Position numbers and translations under genes: made by a program | Notes under the pieces: generated by a model | What the model saw: the letters and a program-made list of their open reading frames with translations, nothing else | Database searches by the model: none | Told to the model about the DNA's origin: nothing | Shown here: piece after piece, positions 42,654 to 51,640 of the stretch | Position numbering within the stretch: position 1 is the first letter of the stretch | Layout of the letters: each line of letters opens with the position of its first letter | DNA from: JAIPFM01 sp964494325 | Lineage (GTDB): Bacteria; Planctomycetota; Phycisphaerae; Sedimentisphaerales; Anaerobacaceae | Reading direction: 5' to 3' | DNA length: 64,000 bases | Assembly: GCA_964494325.1 (NCBI GenBank) | Contig: CAZBTJ010000003.1 | Coordinates: 1 to 64,000 of the forward strand

Positions 42654-43091
42654 ATGAACAGAAAAAATAAACGACAAGGTTTCACACTGATTGAATTATT
42701 GCTTGTGCTCGTAATTCTGGCCTCTTTAGCTGCGATTGTGGTGCCCAAGTTTGCCGGTCGTGCAGAGCAAGGTAAAAAGACACAAGCCATTACACAGCTC
42801 TCAAGTTTTGAGTCCGCTCTGGAGATCTTTGAGTTAGATTTGGGACGCTACCCCAGCACGATGGAAGGGTTGGATGCCCTGGTTAATAAGCCATCTGGTC
42901 TGGACAAGTGGAAACAGCCTTATCTCAAGCGACAGGATATTCCTTTGGATCCCTGGGGCAATGAGTATGACTACAAGTATCCAGGTCAGAAAAACCAATA
43001 TGGGTATGACCTGTACAGTAAAGGTCCGGATGGTCGCGAAGGTGGCGACGACGACATTGACAACTGGACCAGTGACCGTGACAAGATCTAA
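42654..43091 (+). CDS. gspG: Major pseudopilin GspG
   Basis: 145 residues from the ATG at 42654, chosen over 42648 because CGGAG would directly abut the earlier ATG. A prepilin peptidase site RQGFTLIELLLVLVIL is near the N-terminus, and the Glu5 of the mature form is present. The C-terminal domain has the GspG pattern LGRYPSTMEGLDAL, DPWGNEYDYKYPG and YSKGPDGREGGDDDIDNW, the last being the calcium-binding loop. Main subunit of the secretion pseudopilus. Confidence 0.96.
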   Translation: MNRKNKRQGFTLIELLLVLVILASLAAIVVPKFAGRAEQGKKTQAITQLSSFESALEIFELDLGRYPSTMEGLDALVNKPSGLDKWKQPYLKRQDIPLDPWGNEYDYKYPGQKNQYGYDLYSKGPDGREGGDDDIDNWTSDRDKI

Positions 43092-43097
43092 AAAGTC

Positions 43098-43625
43098 ATG
43101 AACAGGTCTCAAAAACATTTTTGTCGAGCCAACGGCTTTACACTGCTTGAGTTGATTCTTGTGATGCTCATCTTGTGTACTGTTTTGGGATTGTCCGGCC
43201 CGTCGCTCAAAGGTTTTTTTGCGATGCGTCAGTTGGAAGATACCGGTGCACGAATTATTAGTCTGATGGAATTTGCCAGGACTCAGGCCATATGCGAAGG
43301 ACGTGTATATCGGTTCAATGTGGACATAACTGACAGGACGTATTGGCTGACCGTATTGGACAAGGACGATTTTGAGGATCTGGGCACGGGTTGGGGGCGA
43401 GAATTTCAGATTCCCGATGATTATACGATTAAAGTGCGTGATCTTTTGATGGATGGTATGACCTACTATGCAGAATTTATCGGGACCGGTCGTATGCGAC
43501 CTGGGTCAATAGAATTGGCTGGGCCCAAAGGGGATACGCTTAATATTGTGTGTCGATCTGCCACTGAAAGATTCATGGTGATTGATGACCAGGAGATGAC
43601 AAACTATGAGGCCGGCAGAAACTAA
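43098..43625 (+). CDS. gspH: Minor pseudopilin GspH
   Basis: 175 residues with prepilin site ANGFTLLELILVMLIL. The body (ARIISLMEFARTQAICEGRVYRFNVD) matches GspH/FimT-type minor pseudopilins. It begins 6 bases after the gspG stop and overlaps gspI by 20 bases, so translation of the two is probably coupled. It likely sits near the tip of the pseudopilus. Confidence 0.88.
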   Translation: MNRSQKHFCRANGFTLLELILVMLILCTVLGLSGPSLKGFFAMRQLEDTGARIISLMEFARTQAICEGRVYRFNVDITDRTYWLTVLDKDDFEDLGTGWGREFQIPDDYTIKVRDLLMDGMTYYAEFIGTGRMRPGSIELAGPKGDTLNIVCRSATERFMVIDDQEMTNYEAGRN

Positions 43626-44013
43626 CGCTCCATATCGACGCAAGGGATTTACCCTGGTGGAGATGTTGGCCACCATTCTTATCATAGCCCTGGTCCTTCC
43701 CACGGCGATGCGGGGTATTGCGCTGGTGACACGTATTGCCAGCCTGTCTAATCGCAAAATTGTGGCTGCGGCGTTTGCGGAGCGTAAGATCTCGGAATTG
43801 ATCGCTTCAGGTGAATGGGAACATGGGGGGCTTAGCCATGGCAATTTTGGCAATGATTATCCCGATTATGTATGGGATATTGATGTAAAAAACTGGGAAA
43901 TTTCACCCATGAGTGAGCTGCAAGTCAGCGTGTATTGGGATGGCGGTTTATACGACGAGGGTAAGTGTGTGACATTAACGACGTTAGTATATGCCAAAGA
44001 CGAATCGCTATGA
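43606..44013 (+). CDS. gspI: Minor pseudopilin GspI
   Basis: 135 residues with prepilin site RKGFTLVEMLATILIIALVLP. The small C-terminal domain (ERKISELIASGEWE, WDIDVKNWEI, LQVSVYWDGG) is consistent with GspI. It overlaps gspH (20 bases) and gspJ (ATGA, 4 bases). Assigned as I from order and size; the pseudopilin type is less certain than the family. Confidence 0.85.
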   Translation: MRPAETNAPYRRKGFTLVEMLATILIIALVLPTAMRGIALVTRIASLSNRKIVAAAFAERKISELIASGEWEHGGLSHGNFGNDYPDYVWDIDVKNWEISPMSELQVSVYWDGGLYDEGKCVTLTTLVYAKDESL

Positions 44014-44840
44014 CCCCACAAAGAAGACAAACCGGTTTTACTCTGATGGAGCTGCTTGTGGCCATGAGCCTCATGGTGGTGGCGTCTGCGTGTTTGTATT
44101 CAAGTTTGTACACCGGTTTTCGGGCTCGCGAAGCAGCGGAGAAAGTATTGATTCCACTCCAGGCTGCCAAGATCGCCCTGGATATGATCAAGCAGGATCT
44201 TAGGGGGGCTGTGGTTGGGCCGGATGAAGACCCTAATGTCTTGGCTGGCCCTTTTTTAGGCGAGGACGATCGTACCGGGGCGAATGTGGACACGGATGTA
44301 GTGACATTTTTCTCCAGCCACCATGAAATAAATGGCGATGAAGAACGCATTACCTGCGGTATCGGCTTGATTGAATTTTCCCTGATTGAGCCCGTTAAGG
44401 AAGACACCTATACGCTCGTTCGCTATGTGACAGACAATCTTCAGACTGAAGATGAGCAGGAGCCTGTGGAGGAAGTGCTTTGTCGTAATGTCAAGGCGTT
44501 GAACTTTAGATACTATGACGGGCTGCGATGGTACGAAGAATGGGATTCTACTGAACAATTGGACGCGCTGCCCATGGCTGTGGAGGTGACGCTTGAAATG
44601 GAACCTCATGAAGAAAGCAGCACGGCCTCTTCTCAAAAACAAACTCAGCGTAGTCGATACGATCAGGACTATCTTGATGCCTGTACCCGTCTGACTCAGG
44701 TCTTTGTATTGCCCATGGCTTTGCCCATGGAAGTCGTGGAAGCCGCAGCCGATGCGGCTGAAGAAGCTGAAGAAGCTGAAGAAGCTGAAGAGACAGCCGC
44801 ATCAGAAGGTGGAGCTGGCCCCGGAGGTGGTGGCCCATAG
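44010..44840 (+). CDS. gspJ: Minor pseudopilin GspJ with an acidic Ala-Glu tail
   Basis: 276 residues from the ATG at 44010, which forms an ATGA overlap with gspI; an upstream frame start at 43965 lacks a prepilin context. Prepilin site RQTGFTLMELLVAMSLMVV. The GspJ-like body includes LQAAKIALDMIKQDLRGAV and a region FRYYDGLRWYEEWDS seen in GspJ proteins. The last 30 residues are an unusual EEA-repeat tail ending in GGAGPGGGGP, encoded by 9-base tandem repeats. Confidence 0.88.
   Translation: MTPQRRQTGFTLMELLVAMSLMVVASACLYSSLYTGFRAREAAEKVLIPLQAAKIALDMIKQDLRGAVVGPDEDPNVLAGPFLGEDDRTGANVDTDVVTFFSSHHEINGDEERITCGIGLIEFSLIEPVKEDTYTLVRYVTDNLQTEDEQEPVEEVLCRNVKALNFRYYDGLRWYEEWDSTEQLDALPMAVEVTLEMEPHEESSTASSQKQTQRSRYDQDYLDACTRLTQVFVLPMALPMEVVEAAADAAEEAEEAEEAEETAASEGGAGPGGGGP
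44757..44792 (+). repeat. Four 9-base tandem repeats at the gspJ 3' end
   Basis: Units GCTGAAGAA x3 and GCTGAAGAG encode (Ala-Glu-Glu)4. Copy number could vary by slippage without shifting the frame. Confidence 0.85.
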
Positions 44841-44852
44841 CCTCAGACGCTT

Positions 44853-46187
44853 ATGAATAAGATTCCAAACAATAAAACGGCACACCGATCCAAAGGGTCA
44901 ATTCTGATCATTACGATCTGGGTGACCATTGTGTTGGCCAGTCTGGCCTTGATTTTTGCACGCACACAACGTGTGACTGCGTTTTATTCGGCCAATACTC
45001 TGGCACAGCTCCAGGCATCCATGATTCTGGATGGCGCCGTGCAATATGTCGAAGCTTCGATAGTGAATGCGGAAGGTTCTGAAGACCTTGAAGACGAACT
45101 CCTTTTTGAAGCCATGGAGGTGGAAGATGCCGGTTATTTCTGGGTGATCCGGCCCCCTGAATATGAAATGGATCTGTTTCCAGAGTATGGCCTGATACCT
45201 GAAAACTGCAAACTCAACCTCAATACGGCCACCGTAGAAATGCTTCAAATGTTGCCTGGTATGACCACGGAATTGGCCGCTTCGATCATTGACTGGCGGG
45301 ATGAAGATGATGAGATTACAGAAGGCGGTGCTGAGAGTGAATACTATCTCTTGGAGTCTAACCCCTATTCCGCAAAAAACATGCCATTTGAGCGGGTTGA
45401 AGAATTGTTGCTGCTCAAGGATGTAACCCCCGAAGTGCTATACGGAGAAGATACGAATCTCAACGGTATGCTGAATGACCCTGAAGACGATGGTGAATTA
45501 AGTGCGCCTCTTGATGATGGCAATGGGACGCTGGAGATGGGGCTATTCCGCTATTTAACGGTTTACAGTTCGGATAAGAATGTGGATGCCGAGGGTGCCG
45601 AACGTATTAATATTAGTGAAACTTCGGCCAGGGCCGATCTTCAGAGTCTCCTGGAAGAGACCTTTGATGAAGAACAGGCCATGGCTGTGCTGAACATGAT
45701 ACCCAGCGGGACGACTTTTCAAAATATTTTTGATTTCTATTTTCGGTCTGGTTTGGAACCTGATGAGTTCGAGGAGATTGCCGATCGATTGACCACCTCG
45801 GGTGAAACCGACCTGCCGGGCCTGATCAATATCAACCGGGCACCATGGGAGGTCTTGGTCTGTCTGCCAGGTCTGGAAGAGAGCGATGTGGAACTACTAT
45901 TCAATAACAGATCCGAAGATGAAGAGGGTATTGCCTGGGTTGTAGAGGTTCTGGAACGTGAAAAGGCTGTGTCTATCGGGGCGTTGGTCACAGGACGATC
46001 TTCTCAGTATTCGGCAGACATTGTCAGCGTAAATCAGAATGGCCGTGCCTTTCAACGGGCTCAAATTGTGATTGATCCTGACGCTTCACCTTCCAAAATA
46101 CTCTATTGGAAATCAATTTCACACTTGGGTTGGCCACTAGATCGTGAGATATTGGAAACCTTACGGGCTGGGGATGCACTAGAGTAA
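44853..46187 (+). CDS. gspK: Minor pseudopilin GspK
   Basis: 444 residues. The N-terminal helix (KGSILIITIWVTIVLASLALIF) lacks the strict FTLIE and Glu5, as is normal in GspK. The large globular part contains two helix-hairpin-helix/SAM-like segments: LNLNTATVEMLQMLPGMTTELAASIIDWRD and ININRAPWEVLVCLPGLEE. It caps the I-J-K tip complex. It begins 12 bases after gspJ. Confidence 0.9.
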   Translation: MNKIPNNKTAHRSKGSILIITIWVTIVLASLALIFARTQRVTAFYSANTLAQLQASMILDGAVQYVEASIVNAEGSEDLEDELLFEAMEVEDAGYFWVIRPPEYEMDLFPEYGLIPENCKLNLNTATVEMLQMLPGMTTELAASIIDWRDEDDEITEGGAESEYYLLESNPYSAKNMPFERVEELLLLKDVTPEVLYGEDTNLNGMLNDPEDDGELSAPLDDGNGTLEMGLFRYLTVYSSDKNVDAEGAERINISETSARADLQSLLEETFDEEQAMAVLNMIPSGTTFQNIFDFYFRSGLEPDEFEEIADRLTTSGETDLPGLININRAPWEVLVCLPGLEESDVELLFNNRSEDEEGIAWVVEVLEREKAVSIGALVTGRSSQYSADIVSVNQNGRAFQRAQIVIDPDASPSKILYWKSISHLGWPLDREILETLRAGDALE

Positions 46188-46217
46188 TAGACAATACTGT
46201 CAGACGAGACATTGAGT

Positions 46218-47609
46218 ATGAAAACAAAACATAAAAGCCTATTGGTATTAACCTTCAATGAGGATTCTGTGGCGGTGGCCCAAGCTTCATTGGGGCATGA
46301 CTGTTACGAGATCAAGCGCACAGCGACGTTCTCTATGGACCAGGCAAATTCATGGGATGATCCTGATGGCTTTGGTCATGCCTTGCGTCAGTTTTTGCGT
46401 CAAGAACATATGTCCGCACGGGCTACGCTGGTGGGTGTACCCGCCAGGTGGGTTGTGGCCAAGTCAGTTCAAATTCCACCCACCAGGCGGGAAAACTTGG
46501 CGGGTTTGATCCAAATCCAGACGGAGCAGGCCTTTTCCTTACACTATCAGGATTTGGCTTTTGACTATAGTGCCCGCATCAGTGATTCCCAGCCCAACCA
46601 AGTTTTGCTGGCTGCGATGCAACGGAATCGGTTGGATCAGATTAAAATACTGGCAAAGGCGGCAGGGCTACAGCTGGTGTCAGTTACGCCCTCTGTGGCT
46701 GCCATGGGGACGCTATCTAATGGCCTATCGCAAGCCTGTGGCATTTATGCTCAGAACGAACATTGCGAAATGGTCTTGGCTTCAGGGGGTGTGATTCACC
46801 AAATCAAGCATATGGCCACGCCTTTAAACAACAAAAATCCCCAAGTGATGGCCGAAGATATTCAGCGGTTGCTGATGTTGGCCGGAGGCCAGCCGCGTGA
46901 ATTGGTGGTTTGGTCGGATGGTTCAAATCATGTGGATGCCATAGCCGAGTTGAAGAAGACGCTTGGCTCAAAGATTGACATTCAGCAAGGACGTGACGCA
47001 TTAACCCGATCCGGTCGGTTGCGCGTGGGCGAGACATCTACCGACTATGACGGCGCTTTGAGTCTGATTCTGGCACATGACCAGACAGACGTCCAGTTAA
47101 TCGACTTTTTGAATTCGCACTTGGTGGTCAAGGAATCTCGACAGAAATCTCGCGTCATTCTGTGGGGTGTCGTGGCTGCGATGGTGGCTGTGCTGTTGAT
47201 GGTTGGTATGCTTTTCGGGTGGTATCGGGATGCCCAGGCTATTAAAGGGTATCAACAAACCTTGGAAGAGAATGCCCGATTGTACGAGGTGGCCTCAGGG
47301 ATTCGCCAAAATCTATCCGACACGTCACCTTGGTATACCAAGCGGCCTCCATTTTTGGACAGTCTCAATGAATTGGTGATTGCATTTCCTGAGGCTGGAG
47401 ATATTTGGGTTTCGAGTTTACGTCTGACAGACAACGGAGAGGGCATTATTACGGGTGAGGCAGTCAATCGCTTGGCCTCAAACAAGGTGGTGGATCGACT
47501 CAATCAATCCCAACATATTTCAGATGCCGCGTTACTCGGATCAACCGGGGGCACCAATGCGTCAGGTGATGCCAAGTATTCGATTCGATTTGATTTCAAA
47601 AGTGAGTAA
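46218..47609 (+). CDS. gspL: GspL/PilM-N-like inner-membrane assembly protein
   Basis: 463 residues from the ATG at 46218; an in-frame TTG lies two codons upstream. Residues 1-290 have the actin-like PilM/GspL fold (LLVLTFNEDSVAVAQ, VGVPARWVVAKSVQIPP, FDYSARIS). A single membrane helix (VILWGVVAAMVAVLLMVGMLFGWY) follows at about 314-337, then a periplasmic PilN/GspL-like domain (WYTKRPPFLDSLNELVIAFP, DIWVSSLRL). It links GspE in the cytoplasm to GspM. Named by position and topology. Confidence 0.82.
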   Translation: MKTKHKSLLVLTFNEDSVAVAQASLGHDCYEIKRTATFSMDQANSWDDPDGFGHALRQFLRQEHMSARATLVGVPARWVVAKSVQIPPTRRENLAGLIQIQTEQAFSLHYQDLAFDYSARISDSQPNQVLLAAMQRNRLDQIKILAKAAGLQLVSVTPSVAAMGTLSNGLSQACGIYAQNEHCEMVLASGGVIHQIKHMATPLNNKNPQVMAEDIQRLLMLAGGQPRELVVWSDGSNHVDAIAELKKTLGSKIDIQQGRDALTRSGRLRVGETSTDYDGALSLILAHDQTDVQLIDFLNSHLVVKESRQKSRVILWGVVAAMVAVLLMVGMLFGWYRDAQAIKGYQQTLEENARLYEVASGIRQNLSDTSPWYTKRPPFLDSLNELVIAFPEAGDIWVSSLRLTDNGEGIITGEAVNRLASNKVVDRLNQSQHISDAALLGSTGGTNASGDAKYSIRFDFKSE

Positions 47610-47612
47610 CAC

Positions 47613-48155
47613 ATGGATTTGTCAAAACGTGAAACAATCATCTTGTATGGGGCTGTGGTCGCCGTAGCCCTGTGGGTTGGCTGGTACTTCGTATTTAAAC
47701 CTGTTTCCAAACGGATGAACGAGACGCATCAACTCAAGATCAGTCTCGAGCAGGAAGTCGATGCCATGAACGCTCTGCTGGATCGAAGGAAAGAGATTCA
47801 GGCCAGATGGCAGACCCGCATAGACGATGGTCTGGGGTCTGATGCTGCAGCCACTGAAAGTGTCATGTGGCACAGGTTGAGCCAGTGGTCGTCCGATAGC
47901 AATTTTGATTTGCCGAATATTACACCGCAACGTATGGCCAATGACACGGCGTTTCAGGAGGTCATTTTTACGGTCTCAGGTAAAGGGACCGTTGAGGGGG
48001 CTGCTCGTTTGATTTGGGCGATTGAACAGAGCACCATGCCAGTGCGAGTCAGCAGTTTGCAGTTGGGTTCGCCTGATCCTTCCGGGCGAGAAATTTCGTT
48101 GTCCATGCGGTTGTCAGTTTTATATCTGAATAAGAGCAAATCAGAGGCGTCCTGA
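47613..48155 (+). CDS. gspM: GspM/PilO-like inner-membrane protein
   Basis: 180 residues. One membrane helix near the N-terminus (IILYGAVVAVALWVGWYFVF) is followed by a coiled coil (NETHQLKISLEQEVDAMNAL) and a ferredoxin-like periplasmic domain, the GspM/PilO layout. It starts 4 bases after gspL. Sequence similarity to enterobacterial GspM is weak; the call rests on order and topology. Confidence 0.78.
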   Translation: MDLSKRETIILYGAVVAVALWVGWYFVFKPVSKRMNETHQLKISLEQEVDAMNALLDRRKEIQARWQTRIDDGLGSDAAATESVMWHRLSQWSSDSNFDLPNITPQRMANDTAFQEVIFTVSGKGTVEGAARLIWAIEQSTMPVRVSSLQLGSPDPSGREISLSMRLSVLYLNKSKSEAS

Positions 48156-48184
48156 TGGGACGTCTTTGCCATAGGAGTCACACG

Positions 48185-48778
48185 ATGGTACGGACTATCA
48201 TATTTTTACTGGTTTTGGCGAGTTTGGTGGTTTTGCCACAGGTGTGGGCGCAGGATGACCCTACTGACAATAACCCGCCCAGTTTTGAACTCAAGTACAA
48301 ATTGATCCTGGAGAGAAACATCTTTTCTCGGGATCGTCAGGTCTATCGCGAAGTGGTCAAGGTGGAGAGAAACGATCCACCGCCTCCTCCTTTGGAAGCC
48401 AGTTTCGTTGTCGTCGGTATTTCACGTCAGGATGATATGACGGTGGCTTTTATTGAAGACACGTCGTTGGGTGAGGTTGATCAGTATGCGGTGAATAGCC
48501 AAATTGCCATGGGTAAGATTCTGGCCATGACATTGGATTCACTTCAATACCAGGTCAGTACGGATGCCAATGATGTCAATGACGTGGCAGTGACTGATGT
48601 GAGAGTTGGGCAATCTTTGTTGGGTGAAACGGCCTCTGGCAGACTAGACAACGGTAGCCGGTCAGTGAGAAGCCGTGATGAGATTAAACCCGCTGAAACC
48701 AGCGAAGCTGATAATATGAGTGACGAAGATATGGACGAAGTTTTGAAGCGAATGATGGAAAAACGCGCGAGTGAATAA
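48185..48778 (+). CDS. gspC: GspC-like periplasmic secretin partner
   Basis: 197 residues from the ATG at 48185, 8 bases after AGGAG; the open frame reaches 48155. An N-terminal signal or anchor segment is followed by LKYKLILERNIFSRDR, the homology-region start of GspC, then Pro-rich PPPPPLEASFVVVGI and a beta-rich HR domain (TVAFIEDTSLGEVDQYAVN). The acidic C-terminus (SDEDMDEVLKRMMEK) replaces the PDZ domain of enterobacterial GspC. It should contact the GspD N-domains. Confidence 0.75.
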   Translation: MVRTIIFLLVLASLVVLPQVWAQDDPTDNNPPSFELKYKLILERNIFSRDRQVYREVVKVERNDPPPPPLEASFVVVGISRQDDMTVAFIEDTSLGEVDQYAVNSQIAMGKILAMTLDSLQYQVSTDANDVNDVAVTDVRVGQSLLGETASGRLDNGSRSVRSRDEIKPAETSEADNMSDEDMDEVLKRMMEKRASE

Positions 48779-48829
48779 ACAGGACACTTTGGAAGATATG
48801 ACAGATAGTGATAGCTGAGGATAATCATC

Positions 48830-51265
48830 ATGAAAAAAATGCGATTTTACGCTTGTATGTTACTCTTTACTCTACTGGTTTTGACACCATGCCTGGCACA
48901 GTCCAACACAGACGCCAATGCCATTCCGCCCGAAGACATACCGATTGAAGACATTCAGCTTGAAATGAATTTCAAAGATGCACCGCTCCAAACCGTGGTG
49001 GAGTATTTGTCTGAAAAGGCCGGGTTGGTCATTCTCGCTGATGACGGGATGGATCAACGACTCACGGTGATCAGCCGCAGCCCCGTGAATGTGGATGAAG
49101 CCATTGGTTTGATTGATTCAGTGCTCAAGGACAGCGGCTACAGTGCCGTGCGTCAAGGTCGAACTTTGCGTATTGTCACGTCGGAGCAGGCCAGGTTCTA
49201 TGCCATGCCAGTGGTCAAGGGCAGTGATCCCAATGCTATAGAGTCTTCGGATAGTATGGAATATCGCATCTTACCGATTCGATACAGAAGCGCCGAAGAA
49301 TTGGCTGAAAACCTTCAGCCCCTGATGCCCGAATACGCGATTCTCCAAGCCAACAAAGAAGGCAATGTTCTGCTCATTACGGATACACGTGCCAATATTA
49401 AGCGTATCCTCGAAATCGTGTATGCCCTGGATCAGCCCATGTCGGCCGTGGCCAAGATACAGGTCTTTCGATTGAGGAATGCGGATGCGGCCAGCACCGC
49501 TGAATTAATCAGTAACATTTTCAAAGAAACTGCAACCTCAAGCAGTTCCAGTCGCAGCAGCAGTCGTGGTGGCAGTGATCGCGGTCGTGGCGGCCCAGGT
49601 GGGATGTTTGAGATGATGGCCAGGGCGCGTGGTGGCGGTAGTAGCTCGAGCAACAATGCTTCTTCTTCACGTGGTTCCGTACCCGTCACAGCGTCAGCAG
49701 ATTCTCGTACCAACTCCGTGGTGGTCAGTGCGTCAGAAGAACGCATGCAGGTGATTCAGCAGATGATTGAAGGGCTGGACACGACGACCGCTGAAATCGC
49801 GGATGTCAAGGTCTATCACCTGGAATATGCAGATGCCGAAAACACCGCCGAGTTGATTAACGATGTTTTTGGGAGCGGCTCCAGTTCTCGATCTTCAAAC
49901 CAGCAGAGTAGTCGATCATTTCGAGGCCCCTCGGGCATGTTTGGTGGGGGTAGAAGTGACAACAATACCAATGCATCATCCAGCGGCTCCAATGCTGAGG
50001 TGATTGCGTCGGCAGATCAGCGCACAAACTCCATCGTGGTCAGCGGCCCGTCAGAAACCCTGCTTGTCATTGAACAGATTATCAAGGAACTGGATTCCAA
50101 CCCGGAACAGGAACGTCAGATCTTTCCTTACGCGCTCAAAAATGCCAACGCGGCTAATCTTATGGAGATTCTCAACAACCTGTTTGAGCAGATTCAGAAT
50201 TTGAACGAAGCGAACACCGGACGAAACAACCAGAGTTTTCAGGGGGGGGGGCGTGGCGGTCAAACTTCCAGCAGCAGTTCCACTTCCAATTCAAGTTCCG
50301 GTGGAGGTTTGGACGAGGAGACCTACTTCGAGGCCGATGAAGAAACAAATACCCTGCTGACCATGACCTCGGCCAAGAACTACGAACGCGTCATGCCCAT
50401 TATCGAAGAGCTGGACCTGCCTGTGGGCCAGGTGCTGATCAAGGTACTGTTTGCTGAAGTCACGCACACTGACAGTGTAGATTTGGGTACAGAATTTTCC
50501 AAGTTTAATATTATGAATGGTAATGACACGGTTTGGAGTGCCACCAGTTCCTTTGGAACTCCGACGTCAGGTATGACTCTCAATAGTGTGTCTGGCGATT
50601 TGGATCTCGCGATTACTGCTTTACAAGAGACTGGGCGATTGAATGTGCTGTCCAGACCCTACATTTTGACCAGCAATAATCAGATGGCCACCATCACTGT
50701 AGGTGAAGAAGTGCCGATTCCGTCAGGTACTACCGTTACGGACGGTGGAAACACTCAGACCAGTGTGGAATATCGAGATGACATTGGCATCGTGTTGGAG
50801 GTGACACCTTCAATCAATCCTGATGGCTTAGTTAACATGACCGTGTCTCCAAGGATTACAACACGTACTGCTGAAAAGGTTCAGGTCTCTGATACTCTGT
50901 CGGCTGAGACCTTTGCAACGCGTTCAGCCAGTACCAAAGTGGCGATACGAAACGGTCATACGATCGTGATTGGTGGCCTTATTGAGGATCAACTTAAGAG
51001 TACGATCAAAAAAGTCCCCTTGTTAGGTGATATCCCCTTGGTGGGCATGCTTTTTAGACGGACCGAAGAGAAAAAAACGAAAACAGAATTATTGATCTTC
51101 TTAACGCCCATAGTGGCTGAAAAGGCAGAAGATTTGGTTCCAATTTCTAATATTGAACGTGAGCGAAGCAGTCTGAATACTGACCCTTCGAGTGCAGAGA
51201 TTTTCAAGACGCACATGGATGCGATGGATACACAGGTTGAAAAGAAAGAAAAGAACCTTGAGTGA
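48830..51265 (+). CDS. gspD: Type II secretin GspD with Ser/Gly-rich inserts
   Basis: 811 residues with signal peptide ending near Leu-Ala-Gln. The N0 domain (LEMNFKDAPLQTVVEYLSEKAGLVIL) is followed by four N1-like units (starting YRILPIRYRSAEELAENL, IQVFRLRNADAASTAELI, VKVYHLEYADAENTAELI, RQIFPYALKNANAANLMEIL). The secretin core begins QVLIKVLFAEVTHTD and has VPIPSGTTVTDGG and IGGLIEDQLKSTIKKVPLLGDIPLVGMLF. Three of the N1-like units carry a Ser/Gly/Arg-rich insert (about residues 236-281, 349-388 and 462-496). It forms the outer-membrane channel. Unlike in many operons it is the last gene, and a terminator follows. Confidence 0.95.
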   Translation: MKKMRFYACMLLFTLLVLTPCLAQSNTDANAIPPEDIPIEDIQLEMNFKDAPLQTVVEYLSEKAGLVILADDGMDQRLTVISRSPVNVDEAIGLIDSVLKDSGYSAVRQGRTLRIVTSEQARFYAMPVVKGSDPNAIESSDSMEYRILPIRYRSAEELAENLQPLMPEYAILQANKEGNVLLITDTRANIKRILEIVYALDQPMSAVAKIQVFRLRNADAASTAELISNIFKETATSSSSSRSSSRGGSDRGRGGPGGMFEMMARARGGGSSSSNNASSSRGSVPVTASADSRTNSVVVSASEERMQVIQQMIEGLDTTTAEIADVKVYHLEYADAENTAELINDVFGSGSSSRSSNQQSSRSFRGPSGMFGGGRSDNNTNASSSGSNAEVIASADQRTNSIVVSGPSETLLVIEQIIKELDSNPEQERQIFPYALKNANAANLMEILNNLFEQIQNLNEANTGRNNQSFQGGGRGGQTSSSSSTSNSSSGGGLDEETYFEADEETNTLLTMTSAKNYERVMPIIEELDLPVGQVLIKVLFAEVTHTDSVDLGTEFSKFNIMNGNDTVWSATSSFGTPTSGMTLNSVSGDLDLAITALQETGRLNVLSRPYILTSNNQMATITVGEEVPIPSGTTVTDGGNTQTSVEYRDDIGIVLEVTPSINPDGLVNMTVSPRITTRTAEKVQVSDTLSAETFATRSASTKVAIRNGHTIVIGGLIEDQLKSTIKKVPLLGDIPLVGMLFRRTEEKKTKTELLIFLTPIVAEKAEDLVPISNIERERSSLNTDPSSAEIFKTHMDAMDTQVEKKEKNLE

Positions 51266-51288
51266 TTTTGATCTTGAGTGAGCTTATT

Positions 51289-51332
51289 GCGTGTTGCTTC
51301 CATATTTATCGAGGCAACACGCTATTTTTTTT
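51289..51332 (+). terminator. Rho-independent terminator of the gsp operon
   Basis: Nine-base stem GCGTGTTGC (51289-51297) / GCAACACGC (51314-51322) followed by TATTTTTTTT. Confidence 0.88.
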
Positions 51333-51351
51333 GTCCAAGTTTGCCTTGAGG

Positions 51352-51380
51352 TTGACAAAGGACCGAAAAAAAAGCATACT
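51352..51380 (+). promoter_or_regulatory. Sigma-70 promoter of a candidate small RNA
   Basis: TTGACA (51352-51357), a 17-base spacer and CATACT (51375-51380), placed directly after the gsp terminator. It predicts a start near 51387 with no open reading frame immediately behind it. Confidence 0.65.
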
Positions 51381-51386
51381 AATAGA

Positions 51387-51520
51387 TACCGTGAATGGTG
51401 CAGTATTTGAGAGACTCTGAGCGGTTGCTATTTAGCTTTTGGTTTCTCAAAGTATCTGACGGAGGGGCTGAGACCTAAAACAACCTCCTGTCTACCCGCA
51501 AGGATCAGCCCCTTCCTTTT
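51387..51520 (+). ncRNA. Candidate structured small RNA
   Basis: About 130 bases between the gsp terminator and the NTF2-like gene. It has its own promoter and no ribosome site or ORF. Two stems are visible: CAGTATTTGAGA with TCTCAAAGTATCTG (first half), and GGGGCTGA (51464-51471) with TCAGCCCC, followed by TTCCTTTTCTTTT as a terminator-like end. It does not match the tmRNA, SRP RNA, RNase P or 6S motifs I know. The CTGAGA there is not in a TPP-riboswitch context. It could instead be a 5' leader of the next gene. Confidence 0.45.
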
Positions 51521-51640
51521 CTTTTGGTATATCCCCGTCTATCGAAACTTCCGCAAGTTTTTTTCTTGAATGCATAGTACGATATAGTACTGTCTTGTGT
51601 ACAAACAAGATGATCAGGCAAGGAGTTTGAAAGAAAAGTC

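Noticed and set aside
51460..51515. TPP riboswitch suggested by GGGGCTGAGA
   Set aside because: The rest of the thi-box consensus is missing and the gene downstream is not thiamine-related.
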